Shown: piece by piece, positions 17,771-25,656 of the stretch
Layout: the number at the start of each line of letters is the position of its first letter
Numbering within the stretch: position 1 is the first letter of the stretch
From: Paenibacillus selenitireducens
Lineage (GTDB): Bacteria; Bacillota; Bacilli; Paenibacillales; Paenibacillaceae
Reading direction: 5' to 3'
DNA length: 64,000 nucleotides
NCBI RefSeq assembly: GCF_002021565.1
Contig: NZ_MSZX01000003.1
Location: 545,440-609,439, forward strand
Position numbers and translations under genes: made by a program
The notes under the pieces: generated by a model
Told to the model about the DNA's origin: nothing
Database searches by the model: none
What the model saw: only the letters and a program-made list of their open reading frames with translations

Positions 17771-19756
17771 TTAATAGTCGTTGTGATTCGTCCGAATCCA
17801 GACGGCCATTTCGCCGGGATTGCGATTGCCCCACATGAAATAAGGGACAGCCCGCAGCGGCATCAGCGTTGGTGCGCTTGTCGTACCGAACACGTGATAA
17901 GGTTCGTCTTCGGAAAGTGCGTGAGCGGAAGCTTCCTGGTGGAGTATTCCTTCCAGAACTATGGGTTCACCCGGTAGCGAAGCATCGCGTCTAGCCGTTA
18001 ACAGCTGTGTCGGATTAATGGATAAAGAAGCAAGCGGCGCAGCGTGGTCGACCTCTTCGAGTGCATAGACGAAAGGTCCGCGCTGTATGGCGACTTTGCC
18101 TGCATTTGCCCGCATGAAAGGATGGGCGGCAATGAATTGCACTTCCATGGCAAGCACCCATTCGACCACATCGCCAGGCTGCCACGGCCGATCGATCAGG
18201 CAATAGCCATCTACTACTTGCAGCGTGGTATGGGCTTGCCCATTGATGCGAAGGGTCGGCTGCTCCTTGCACCAACCAGGCACACGGAGGGCAAGACGGA
18301 ATGCGGCTGCGCGCTCCGGTGTAACCGTAATGCGAATGTTCCCGTTCCATGGAGAATCAGTCTCCTGCTTCAGCAGCACGTCAAGTCCATTCATGTGAAC
18401 CTTCGCCTTGTTTCCTACGAAGAGATGCGTGTAGATCGTATCGTTGTTCACCGTATAGATATAGGTCCCAAGCGAAGCTAGAATACGAGCTACGTTCGGC
18501 GGACAGCAGGAGCACCCGAACCATTTTTGACGAACCGGTTTCACGTGCGGTAACTCCGGATCTTTGGCGCAAGCATCAGGCCAGACTTCAAGCGGATTCA
18601 CGTAGAAATAATGCTTCCCGTCCTCTGACATGCTGCCAATGACGTTATTATATAAGGCGCGTTCCAGCACGTCAGCATACTCGGCTTTTTGTTCCAATTG
18701 GAGCATTCGATGAGCAAAAAAGATGAGGCCAATGGAAGCGCAGGTTTCCCCATACACACGTTCGTTCGGTAAATTCCAGTCAAGCGAGAAGGCTTCGCCG
18801 ATTCGCGTCGAGCCGATGCCGCCTGTAATGTACATTTGGCGCTTTGTTACGTTATTCCATAATCGCCGGCAGGCTTCCGCAAGTGCTTGGTCTCCTGTGA
18901 GGCGGGCTAAATCCGCCATCGCTGAGTACATATATACGGCGCGAACAGCATGCCCGACGGCCGTCGATTGTTCTCTTACGGGAAGATGGCTCTGATTGTA
19001 TTGCGGGTCGGGTTTGAACTCTCCAGGGACCCAGTGTGAAGTACGGCCGCGTTGTTCCCACTCTTCAATGAAGAAGTTAGGCTGTTGGCCGCGAGCATCG
19101 ATGAAATATTGGCTGAGACGCAAGTAACGTTGCTCGCCGGTAACACGATACAGCTTCACCAAAGCCAGTTCAATCTCCTGGTGTCCGTCGTAGCCGTGGA
19201 TTTTGCCTTCATCCGGTCCGAAGACGGTATCGATATAGTCTGCAAAACGACACATGGCATGCAGAAATGCGCGTTTTCCCGTTGCTTCATAGTAAGCAAC
19301 GGCCGCCTCCATCATATGGCCTGCGCAATATAATTCATGGCAGTCATGAAGATTGGTCCAACGCTTGTCAGGCTCTTTCACAGTGAAGTAGGTATTGATA
19401 TAGCCATCCTTTTGTTGTGCTTGAATGATGAATTGAATCGTCTCATCAGCTATTTCCTCCAATGCAGGATCCGGATGTGTAGCTAGCCGATAAGCGACGG
19501 CTTCCAGCCATTTTGCCAAATCACTGTCTTGAAAAACCAACCCTCCATAGCTGCCTTGTTCCACGCCGGCTGCAATTCGAAAGTTATGAATCGCATAACT
19601 TGGTTCTGCATCGGGAATTCGATCATTCAGCGCATCCCATTGATAGGGAATCACGACTTGGTGGACAAGGTCCATATAAGAAGACCAGAATGTATCTTGA
19701 ATCTGGACATCTTGCAGAGGGAGGGTAGCGGATTCTGGTTTTGCCGTGTTTTTCAT
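17771..19756 (-). CDS. Beta-L-arabinofuranosidase, GH127
   Basis: A 661-residue enzyme that releases beta-L-arabinofuranose from arabino-oligosaccharides. Family marks are the opening LPLQDVQIQDTFWSSYMD, the HELYCAGHMMEAAVAYYEAT segment, GETCAS (about residues 337-341, Glu and Cys) and WFGCSCCPPNVARI (about 412-425). In HypBA1-type enzymes these Cys and Glu residues hold zinc and one Cys is the nucleophile. No signal peptide, so it acts in the cytoplasm. The frame reaches a TTG at 19777, but ATG 19756 has GAAAGGA about 12 bases before it. It is divergent from an AraC regulator at 19902 that probably controls it. Confidence 0.9.
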   Translation of the reverse strand: MKNTAKPESATLPLQDVQIQDTFWSSYMDLVHQVVIPYQWDALNDRIPDAEPSYAIHNFRIAAGVEQGSYGGLVFQDSDLAKWLEAVAYRLATHPDPALEEIADETIQFIIQAQQKDGYINTYFTVKEPDKRWTNLHDCHELYCAGHMMEAAVAYYEATGKRAFLHAMCRFADYIDTVFGPDEGKIHGYDGHQEIELALVKLYRVTGEQRYLRLSQYFIDARGQQPNFFIEEWEQRGRTSHWVPGEFKPDPQYNQSHLPVREQSTAVGHAVRAVYMYSAMADLARLTGDQALAEACRRLWNNVTKRQMYITGGIGSTRIGEAFSLDWNLPNERVYGETCASIGLIFFAHRMLQLEQKAEYADVLERALYNNVIGSMSEDGKHYFYVNPLEVWPDACAKDPELPHVKPVRQKWFGCSCCPPNVARILASLGTYIYTVNNDTIYTHLFVGNKAKVHMNGLDVLLKQETDSPWNGNIRITVTPERAAAFRLALRVPGWCKEQPTLRINGQAHTTLQVVDGYCLIDRPWQPGDVVEWVLAMEVQFIAAHPFMRANAGKVAIQRGPFVYALEEVDHAAPLASLSINPTQLLTARRDASLPGEPIVLEGILHQEASAHALSEDEPYHVFGTTSAPTLMPLRAVPYFMWGNRNPGEMAVWIRTNHNDY

Positions 19757-19901
19757 AAAGAGCAACATTCCTTTCAATATTTTAATGTCCCATTGAATAG
19801 GTATATGCCTAGTGTAGCTAGATACACAGCGTTATAATAGAAAGAGAATCAACTAAAAAATTATAATATTTCACACAAATAGATAGGAGTGAAAGCCCAG
19901 C

Positions 19902-20729
19902 ATGGTCGCCTCCATTCAGATCACGACCCCACCGATGCCGTATTATTTGGAGAGCGGAAAAGCGGATTATGTGTCAGGAGATATTCATCCCAATCGGAGG
20001 CAATTAGGTGTCTACGATATGCTGCTTGTGGAAGAAGGTTGTCTACATATCGGAGAGAATGGACAGTCGTGGGAGCTGAAACGCGGGGATTCCTTGATAT
20101 TATTGCCAGACGGGCATCATTACGGAACGGGTCCCTGTACGGAGCGCACCGTCTTTTATTGGGTGCATTTTCAGATTGGCCAGGAAGTCCATTACTCTCG
20201 CTTGTTTCCTTATGTCATGCAGCTCCCGAAATTATGGACCTTTCCGAATGCGGGGCAGATGTTCGCACTTGCGGAGCGCCTGATCGCATGCGCAACAATG
20301 CGTCGATCGCAGGCGGTATGGCAGGAACAGCAGTTGATGCTGGAATGGCTGCAGCGGATGGACGAAGGGCAGCGGATATCGGATAAGCGAGCGCCAAGCC
20401 TATTGCTCGCTGAACAGACGGAAGCGTATATTAAGCAGCACTATACGGAACAAGTATCCAATGAATCGTTAGCCATGGCGTTGCACTTTCATGTGAATTA
20501 CATAACCCGTTGCATGAAGGAGCATTTCGATTGTACGCCGATGGAATATCTGCACCATTATCGGCTGGAACAAGCTCAGCTTCTCCTTGCGAAGACGGAT
20601 CGTACCGTAGCCGAAGTAGCGGAACAAGTCGGATATACCTATGCGCCGTATTTTACGACGTGTTTCAAGCAGGCGTTGGGAATAACCCCGTCAGCCTATC
20701 GGAAGCAGTTTGTCGAGGATAGGATTTGA
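19902..20729 (+). CDS. AraC-family transcriptional regulator
   Basis: A 275-residue regulator with an N-terminal cupin-like sugar-binding half (LLVEEGCLHIGENGQSWELK, GDSLILLPDGHHY) and a C-terminal double helix-turn-helix (SLAMALHFHVNYITRCMKEH, then VAEVAEQVGYTYAPYFTTCF). TAGGAGTGA precedes the ATG. Transcribed away from the GH127 gene across a 145-base gap, so it is the likely activator of the arabinofuranosidase in response to an arabino-sugar; that link is inference from the arrangement. Confidence 0.9.
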   Translation: MVASIQITTPPMPYYLESGKADYVSGDIHPNRRQLGVYDMLLVEEGCLHIGENGQSWELKRGDSLILLPDGHHYGTGPCTERTVFYWVHFQIGQEVHYSRLFPYVMQLPKLWTFPNAGQMFALAERLIACATMRRSQAVWQEQQLMLEWLQRMDEGQRISDKRAPSLLLAEQTEAYIKQHYTEQVSNESLAMALHFHVNYITRCMKEHFDCTPMEYLHHYRLEQAQLLLAKTDRTVAEVAEQVGYTYAPYFTTCFKQALGITPSAYRKQFVEDRI

Positions 20730-20813
20730 TGTCTAATTTCTTCTAGCGAAGCATGTTCCTTCATAAGGATAAATGAATCGATCATTTTGGATGAATGAAG
20801 GAGGGGGAAATCC

Positions 20814-21203
20814 GTGAATGCAGGTTTCTGGATCAGGTTAGGAGCTAGTCTGTTGGATGGTCTCATCGTCGGTGTGCCCTTGGCGATACTTTCATACAGC
20901 ATCACGGGAGGGTACGGGAAGGAATATGTCACAGACCTCTTATCTTTCTTATACACCTTACTTTTGCCCGTGTTCTGGGACGGGTATACGATAGGCAAAC
21001 GATGTGTTGGGATTCGCATCGTAAAATTAGACGGTTCGCCGCCTACCATTGGAACGATGCTGCTTCGCCAAGTGGCCGCAGGGTTGATCTACGGGTTTAC
21101 CTTTGGCATTGCCGCTATCATTAGCGCAATTATGGTTGGCGTTCGCGAAGATAAGCGGTCCATTCATGATTTTATAGCAGGAACGGAAGTTGTTTATGCG
21201 TAA
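20814..21203 (+). CDS. RDD-family membrane protein
   Basis: A 129-residue protein with three predicted membrane helices. The family name residues are visible: FWIRLGASLLDGLIVG at the N-terminus (Arg-Asp pattern) and REDKRSIHDFIAGTEVVY at the end, with DGYTIGKRCVGIRIV in the middle. Function of most RDD proteins is unknown; some carry osmolytes or sodium. Start is GTG 20814, preceded by GAAGGAGGGGGAAA. It stands alone between an AraC regulator gene and a LURP-one-like gene. Confidence 0.85.
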   Translation: MNAGFWIRLGASLLDGLIVGVPLAILSYSITGGYGKEYVTDLLSFLYTLLLPVFWDGYTIGKRCVGIRIVKLDGSPPTIGTMLLRQVAAGLIYGFTFGIAAIISAIMVGVREDKRSIHDFIAGTEVVYA

Positions 21204-21253
21204 ATGATTTTGCAGGGGACCCTGTAGTTAGGGGTCTCTTTGTCATGTGTGGA

Positions 21254-21287
21254 TGTGTGGTATATAGAATTGTGTGGTATATAGAAT
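21254..21287. repeat. Two perfect tandem copies of a 17-base unit
   Basis: TGTGTGGTATATAGAAT occurs at 21254-21270 and again directly at 21271-21287, between the RDD gene and the next gene. It may be a simple slippage duplication or a pair of protein binding sites near the promoter of the downstream gene. Confidence 0.8.
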
Positions 21288-21393
21288 AAAGGGGAATCGC
21301 ATTTTCCTCATTTCCCTATGAATTGGAATGATTTTGAAGTTATTCGCACCTTTTCATTCATTCGGTTCGTATAGAAAATAGGAGGTGCGAAGA

Positions 21394-21879
21394 ATGAGAC
21401 TCATGTTTCGGGATCGGTTCTTTAGCAGCGGAGAAACGGAAATATTCAGCGAATCGCGGGAAATGTTAGGAACATTGGATTTACGGAGCGCATTCACATC
21501 ATCGGTGGATGTGTATGATCAGACGGGGGCAATTCGTTGCAACGGCCGATTTCCCATGTTGTCTTACAAGTGGGAAGTAACGGGTCCGCATGGCGAGACA
21601 CTGGGGCGTTTGCGTGAACGGATGACGTTTTTCTCCAAGAAGTTTACGTATGAAACGGATGGGCGTGGCGACTATGATATCGTCTCGCCGGCATTTTCCA
21701 AGGAATATGAAATATTCGATATGCAGGAGCAATTAGTAGCAAGGTTTGAGCAGACCAGCAGCTGGTTCGAATCCGGGGCGTATTGCCTGGATAACCAATC
21801 GCCCCGACTTGATGATTACGAACTCGTGGCCGTCATTATGGGGATGCATGAAATACAGCAACGTCATCATCATAACTAA
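21394..21879 (+). CDS. LURP-one-related (tubby-like fold) protein
   Basis: A 161-residue protein without membrane helices. The pattern of repeated beta strands (RDRFFSSGETEIFSES, YKWEVTGPHGETLGRL, FSKEYEIFDMQEQLVARFEQ, DDYELVAVIMGMHEI) fits the LURP-one-related/scramblase-like family, whose bacterial role is unknown. AGGAGGTG lies before ATG 21394; an in-frame GTG at 21385 overlaps that site and is less likely. The stop overlaps by three bases with the stop of the convergent AraC gene. Confidence 0.75.
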   Translation: MRLMFRDRFFSSGETEIFSESREMLGTLDLRSAFTSSVDVYDQTGAIRCNGRFPMLSYKWEVTGPHGETLGRLRERMTFFSKKFTYETDGRGDYDIVSPAFSKEYEIFDMQEQLVARFEQTSSWFESGAYCLDNQSPRLDDYELVAVIMGMHEIQQRHHHN

Positions 21880-22778
21880 GATCGAAGGGCGTCCTTCCTC
21901 CATTGCGAGGGAGCGATGCCCTTATATTGTTTAAATAGCTTCGTAAAATAGTTCGGATTACCGCATCCAATATGCTCGGCAATTTCGGTGACGGTAAGAT
22001 CACTCTCCAGCAGAAGTTTCTCTGCTGCGTTCACGCGAACAAAATTGATGTATTCGATAAGCGTCGATCCGGTCGTCTTTTTGAATGTTTTGCAGAAATG
22101 ATAGGGATTCAGATTCACAATCGAGGCGGCTTGTGCCACCGTAATCGGTTCCTGATAATGGGCGTCAATGTATAGCAGAAGCTTCTTGAATCGATCCACA
22201 TTTCGCGAATGACTCGCTTTTACTTTCTCAGGCAGTTGGTCGGGCATGAATTGACGAGATAATAGGGTGAATAGGATATACATCTGGCTTTTGACTAGAA
22301 GCTCATGCCCGCGCTGTTTCCCTTCGAATTCTTGAATGACTTGCTCCAATACAGATTTGAACACCGCATTTGTGGTATCTGTGTGACGAAGCATAATAGG
22401 GAATACGAGACTCCCATCCAAGTAAGGGGCAATATAGACAGCATGCATCGGATCCGTTGTTTTGTTGGATTTAAGCAATGCGGCATTAAAGACGATGGCG
22501 TAGTAATGTAATGGGCCTATACCAGCACTGTATCCGACATGAAGTGCACCCGACGGAACGATAACGATGTCCCCTGGCCCAGCTTCAAAGGGTTTGCTGT
22601 CGATATGAAAAATAGCCCGACCCTCGACCATCAGCAAAATCTCAAAATGTTCATGCCAGTGCATATAGAGCGAGGGGGCTCCCATATTGGAAGGCTCCTG
22701 TCGAATTCGAAAGATATTAAACGGATAAGAGGGATCGCTAAAATAAGTATGTTCACGCAATTCCTGAGGATAGGTCAT
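21876..22778 (-). CDS. AraC-family transcriptional regulator
   Basis: A 300-residue regulator with an N-terminal cupin (HWHEHFEILLMVEGRAIFHI, GPGDIVIVPSGALHVG) and a C-terminal AraC domain (VAQAASIVNLNPYHFCKTFK, then VTEIAEHIGCGNPNYFTKLF). AAGGAGC precedes ATG 22778. It is divergent from the sugar isomerase and oxidoreductase genes across 123 bases and is the likely controller of both. The inducer is unknown. Confidence 0.9.
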   Translation of the reverse strand: MTYPQELREHTYFSDPSYPFNIFRIRQEPSNMGAPSLYMHWHEHFEILLMVEGRAIFHIDSKPFEAGPGDIVIVPSGALHVGYSAGIGPLHYYAIVFNAALLKSNKTTDPMHAVYIAPYLDGSLVFPIMLRHTDTTNAVFKSVLEQVIQEFEGKQRGHELLVKSQMYILFTLLSRQFMPDQLPEKVKASHSRNVDRFKKLLLYIDAHYQEPITVAQAASIVNLNPYHFCKTFKKTTGSTLIEYINFVRVNAAEKLLLESDLTVTEIAEHIGCGNPNYFTKLFKQYKGIAPSQWRKDALRS

Positions 22779-22901
22779 CGTGCCAGCTCCTTATCGCAAT
22801 ATAGAACCTAAAAAGCACAAGATTGTATAGAGAAATATCCAATTAACCACGTTAAAATGGGCTTATGCTTAACACTATACTCAATTTAGGAGTGGTATAC
22901 A

Positions 22902-23798
22902 ATGAATAGCAACAATCATTTTTTACGTATAGGTACCTTGGTCGGCGGGCATGATGCGGTACGTGTGATACCACAAATTTTACCCCATGGGTTTGAATCT
23001 TTTAGTCTTACATTCTGGCAAACCACTGGAGACATTGATCTTGTGGAGACGGCTAAGCGGGTACGCGAGATCGTGGATGAACATGGTGTCGTTATCTCAA
23101 GTCTGGGTGTATTCGGAAATCCGCTGACAGGCGAAGGTGGCAATGCTGATACGTTAGCGAGTTGGGAGCGGGTCATCGATCACGCGCATTTGTTCGGTAC
23201 CGAACTCGTAAGCGGTTTTACGGGGCGATTAACGGATCAACCGATTGATGCGTCCATTCCGCGCTTTCAAGAAGTGTTCGGCGAATTAACGAAACGTGCA
23301 GCGGACCGCGGCGTGCGTATTGCTTTTGAGAACTGTAATATGGGCGGCAATTGGTCGACAGGCGATTGGAATATCGCACATAACCCGCAGGCATGGGAAA
23401 TGATGTTCAACGCCGTTCCGGCCGATAATATCGGTCTGGAATGGGAGCCTTGTCATCAGATGGTAAGTTTGATTGATCCGATTCCACAGCTGCGGAAGTG
23501 GGTGGATAAAGTATTCCATGTCCACGGCAAGGACGCGACGATAGCTTGGGACATCGTGAAAGAACACGGCATTCACGGTCCGAAGGATTTCGTATGGCAT
23601 CGGACACCAGGATTCGGGGATACGAATTGGACGGACGTGATCACGATCTTGCGCCAAGCGGGATATCAAGGAACGATTGATATTGAAGGCTGGCATGATC
23701 CCGTTTATCGGGATGAGCTGGAAATGACAGGTCAAGTGCATGCACTTAATTATTTAAAACAATGCCGCGGCGGCTCTTTCGTGCCGAATCCGGTCTAG
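22902..23798 (+). CDS. Sugar phosphate isomerase/epimerase-like TIM-barrel protein
   Basis: A 298-residue member of the xylose-isomerase-like AP endonuclease 2 superfamily. Metal-binding positions in order are RIAFENCNMGG (Glu), LEWEPCHQM (Glu/His), VFHVHGKDA (His) and GTIDIEGWHD near the end. Such proteins isomerise or epimerise sugars, inosose or keto acids. TAGGAGTGG precedes the ATG. It ends 15 bases before a Gfo/Idh/MocA oxidoreductase; together they probably perform oxidation and isomerisation of an imported sugar or inositol-type compound, under the divergent AraC regulator. Confidence 0.85.
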   Translation: MNSNNHFLRIGTLVGGHDAVRVIPQILPHGFESFSLTFWQTTGDIDLVETAKRVREIVDEHGVVISSLGVFGNPLTGEGGNADTLASWERVIDHAHLFGTELVSGFTGRLTDQPIDASIPRFQEVFGELTKRAADRGVRIAFENCNMGGNWSTGDWNIAHNPQAWEMMFNAVPADNIGLEWEPCHQMVSLIDPIPQLRKWVDKVFHVHGKDATIAWDIVKEHGIHGPKDFVWHRTPGFGDTNWTDVITILRQAGYQGTIDIEGWHDPVYRDELEMTGQVHALNYLKQCRGGSFVPNPV

Positions 23799-23813
23799 AG
23801 CGGAGGGCGCGGG

Positions 23814-24839
23814 ATGCAGACACAATCCTATCGAGTCGTTGTTGCAGGTTGCGGCGGGATGTCTCACGTATGGATCAAGGACGTGTTGAAGCGGGCAGAT
23901 GCTGAGGTTGTTGCGCTTGTAGACGTGTATATAGAGAATGCGCAGAAGATCAAAGATACATATCAATTGACATGCGGGATCTATACGGAGCTAGAGCAAG
24001 CCATTTCGGAATCGAATGCCAATCTCGTATTGGATGTGACGATTCCAGACAGCCACTTTCACATCAGTACGACAGCGATGAAGCAGGGGTGCCATGTCTT
24101 TGGAGAGAAGCCGATGGCGGCGACCATGGAACAAGCGAAAGAGATCATTCAGGTGGCAGAAGCGACAGGCAAGACATTATCGGTGATGCAGAATCGGCGG
24201 TATGATTCGAACATTCGCGCATTGCACGAATTGATCCTGGACGGGACGATCGGGAAGCCGGGGATGATCAATGCGGATTTCTTCTTAGGTCCGCATTTTG
24301 GTGGATTCCGCGAAGTGATGGAGAGCCCCTTGATTCTGGACATGGCGATTCATACCTTCGATCAGGCGCGGTTTATCCTTGGCGCAGACCCGGTATCGGT
24401 GTACTGTCACGAATTCAACCCGCCAGGGTCCTGGTATCAAGGCAACGCCTCCGCCATCTGTATCTATGAAATGTCAGATGGTTCGGTGTTCTGCTACCGT
24501 GGTTCATGGTGCGCGGAAGGAGCATCAACCTCTTGGGAGGCGAACTGGCGGATCACGGGCGAGAAGGGGACTGCGATCTGGGATGGAGTGGGCGCACCCT
24601 ATGCCGAGGTTGTGGCTCCTGGTGATCAAGAAGGTCAATTCCTGCGGGAGACGGTTCGCGTAGAAGCACCGTTCCGCTGGAACGGGAACACAGGGCATGC
24701 AGGCTGCTTGGACGAGATGTTCCTAGCGCTTGAACAAGGGCGCCGTGCCGAGACGGATTGCCGCGACAATATCCATAGCATGGCGATGGTGCAAGGTGCC
24801 ATCGAGAGTGCGAAGAGCGGACAGAAGGTATTCTTGTAA
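23814..24839 (+). CDS. Gfo/Idh/MocA-family oxidoreductase
   Basis: A 341-residue NAD(P)-dependent sugar dehydrogenase. The Rossmann fold opens the protein (VVVAGCGGMSHVWIKDVLK), the EKPMA motif carrying the catalytic Lys is at about residues 98-102, and the second domain follows with LDMAIHTFDQARFILG as the substrate-site helix. GGAGGGCGCGGG lies before ATG 23814. Co-transcribed with the isomerase 15 bases upstream. The substrate is not determinable from the sequence alone. Confidence 0.9.
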   Translation: MQTQSYRVVVAGCGGMSHVWIKDVLKRADAEVVALVDVYIENAQKIKDTYQLTCGIYTELEQAISESNANLVLDVTIPDSHFHISTTAMKQGCHVFGEKPMAATMEQAKEIIQVAEATGKTLSVMQNRRYDSNIRALHELILDGTIGKPGMINADFFLGPHFGGFREVMESPLILDMAIHTFDQARFILGADPVSVYCHEFNPPGSWYQGNASAICIYEMSDGSVFCYRGSWCAEGASTSWEANWRITGEKGTAIWDGVGAPYAEVVAPGDQEGQFLRETVRVEAPFRWNGNTGHAGCLDEMFLALEQGRRAETDCRDNIHSMAMVQGAIESAKSGQKVFL

Positions 24840-24849
24840 ATGTATAGAC

Positions 24850-24886
24850 AACTCCTCATGGATGATTCCGTGAGGAGTTTGTTTTT
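24850..24886 (+). terminator. Intrinsic terminator after the oxidoreductase
   Basis: AACTCCTCA at 24850-24858 pairs with TGAGGAGTT at 24871-24879, with an inner GGA/TCC helix, followed by TGTTTTTG. It lies 11 bases after the stop codon. Confidence 0.88.
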
Positions 24887-24898
24887 GGGGGGAGAACG

Positions 24899-24990
24899 CC
24901 AAAACACCAAAACACCAGAACACCAAAACACCAAAACACCAAAACACCAAAACACCAAAACACCAAAACACCAAAACACCAAAACACCAA
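24899..24990. repeat. Octamer tandem repeat, 11 and a half copies of CCAAAACA
   Basis: Eleven consecutive CCAAAACA units run from 24899 to 24986, one with an A-to-G change (24915-24922), then a partial unit to 24990. Being 8 bases, the unit opens all three frames and creates spurious repetitive reading frames on both strands (Lys/Thr/Pro/His/Gln and Val/Leu/Phe/Trp). It directly follows a terminator, so it is probably untranscribed and prone to slippage. Confidence 0.95.
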
Positions 24991-25065
24991 GACCATTGGA
25001 CCAATCTATAACGCTAGTGCCCGCATGAGGCTTAGCCCCTACGGTTCTAGGAGCTTATCCGTTGC

Positions 25066-25253
25066 TATATTGGATTTATCCATTAAGTAGTGCTCAAAGG
25101 AGCTCATTTTTCATCCTATAGTGGATAAATCCAATAAAATCACCTGTTTTAACGGTAAAATGAGCGATTTTGGCCGCCTATATTGGGTTCATCCACTATA
25201 GGTCAATAGAAGAGGCGTTCATCGCCTGCTATTCTACATTTTTCCAATATAGG
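25066..25253. repeat. Cluster of dispersed intergenic repeat units around TATTGGATTTATCCA
   Basis: Four related units in alternating orientation: 25066-25090 (+, TATATTGGATTTATCCATTA), 25116-25136 (-, CTATAGTGGATAAATCCAAT), 25179-25202 (+, with TTGGGTTCATCCACTATA) and a partial 25244-25253 (-, CCAATATAGG). Each core is itself nearly palindromic. The same family occurs again at 61977-62166. No gene is present in 24840-25656; it holds a terminator, the octamer array, these units and a long hairpin. Confidence 0.8.
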
Positions 25254-25312
25254 ACGCATACGTAGAGAAAAACGTATGATTCATCTCTCTCTTCCTCCCC
25301 TACCTCCTCGCT

Positions 25313-25578
25313 AACAAAAAAGACGATTCCTTTGAATGGATTCGGTGTCCGAAGGTTGAGGTTGATTGCATGTTGAAGCCATGGACGGGCTTGGGGGTGT
25401 CTGATGGAGAGCGAAGCGATCGCCTTTGTCACGGGGAAATATCCGTTATCTCATCCGATCTAAATTTTCTGGTGACAACAGCGACGGAGTCAGATAACCC
25501 CAACCTCAATACCTGGCTTCAACATGCAATGCATCGTCCCCTTTGGCCCGTCCCTTCAACAGAATCGTCTCTTTTGTT
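25313..25578. repeat. Long imperfect hairpin element, MITE-like or structured leader
   Basis: Four blocks pair in nested order: 25313-25329 with 25562-25578 (16 of 17), ATTGCATGTTGAAGCC at 25365-25380 with its exact complement at 25515-25530, TTGGGG/TCTGA at 25391-25404 with TCAGA/CCCCAA at 25490-25503, and TTGTCAC at 25426-25432 with GTGACAA at 25472-25478. The whole 266 bases can fold as one rod. It ends 79 bases before the start of the second exporter pair. It has no credible coding frame. It could be a degenerate mobile element with terminal inverted repeats, or a structured 5' leader RNA. Confidence 0.75.
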
Positions 25579-25656
25579 TAAACTCAGTTTATATTCCTAA
25601 CGTACAATCCTCTCATGATCTTGGAAAAATATGAGGGAAAAGAGAGGATGGCAGGA

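Noticed and set aside
21205..21245. Terminator after the RDD gene (GGGACCC/GGGGTC region)
   Set aside because: Only about five consistent pairs form and the T run is short; not strong enough to list.
24899..24990. CRISPR array
   Set aside because: Units are 8 bases with no spacers between them and no cas genes are in the window.
24635..25028. Repetitive reading frames with Val/Leu/Phe/Trp (minus) or Lys/Thr/Pro/His/Gln (plus) periods
   Set aside because: They arise from the CCAAAACA array, which is open in every frame; no ribosome site or homology, and they overlap the oxidoreductase end and its terminator.
25370..25600. Small plus-strand reading frame inside the long hairpin
   Set aside because: No ribosome site, and the sequence is constrained by inverted-repeat pairing rather than by codons.
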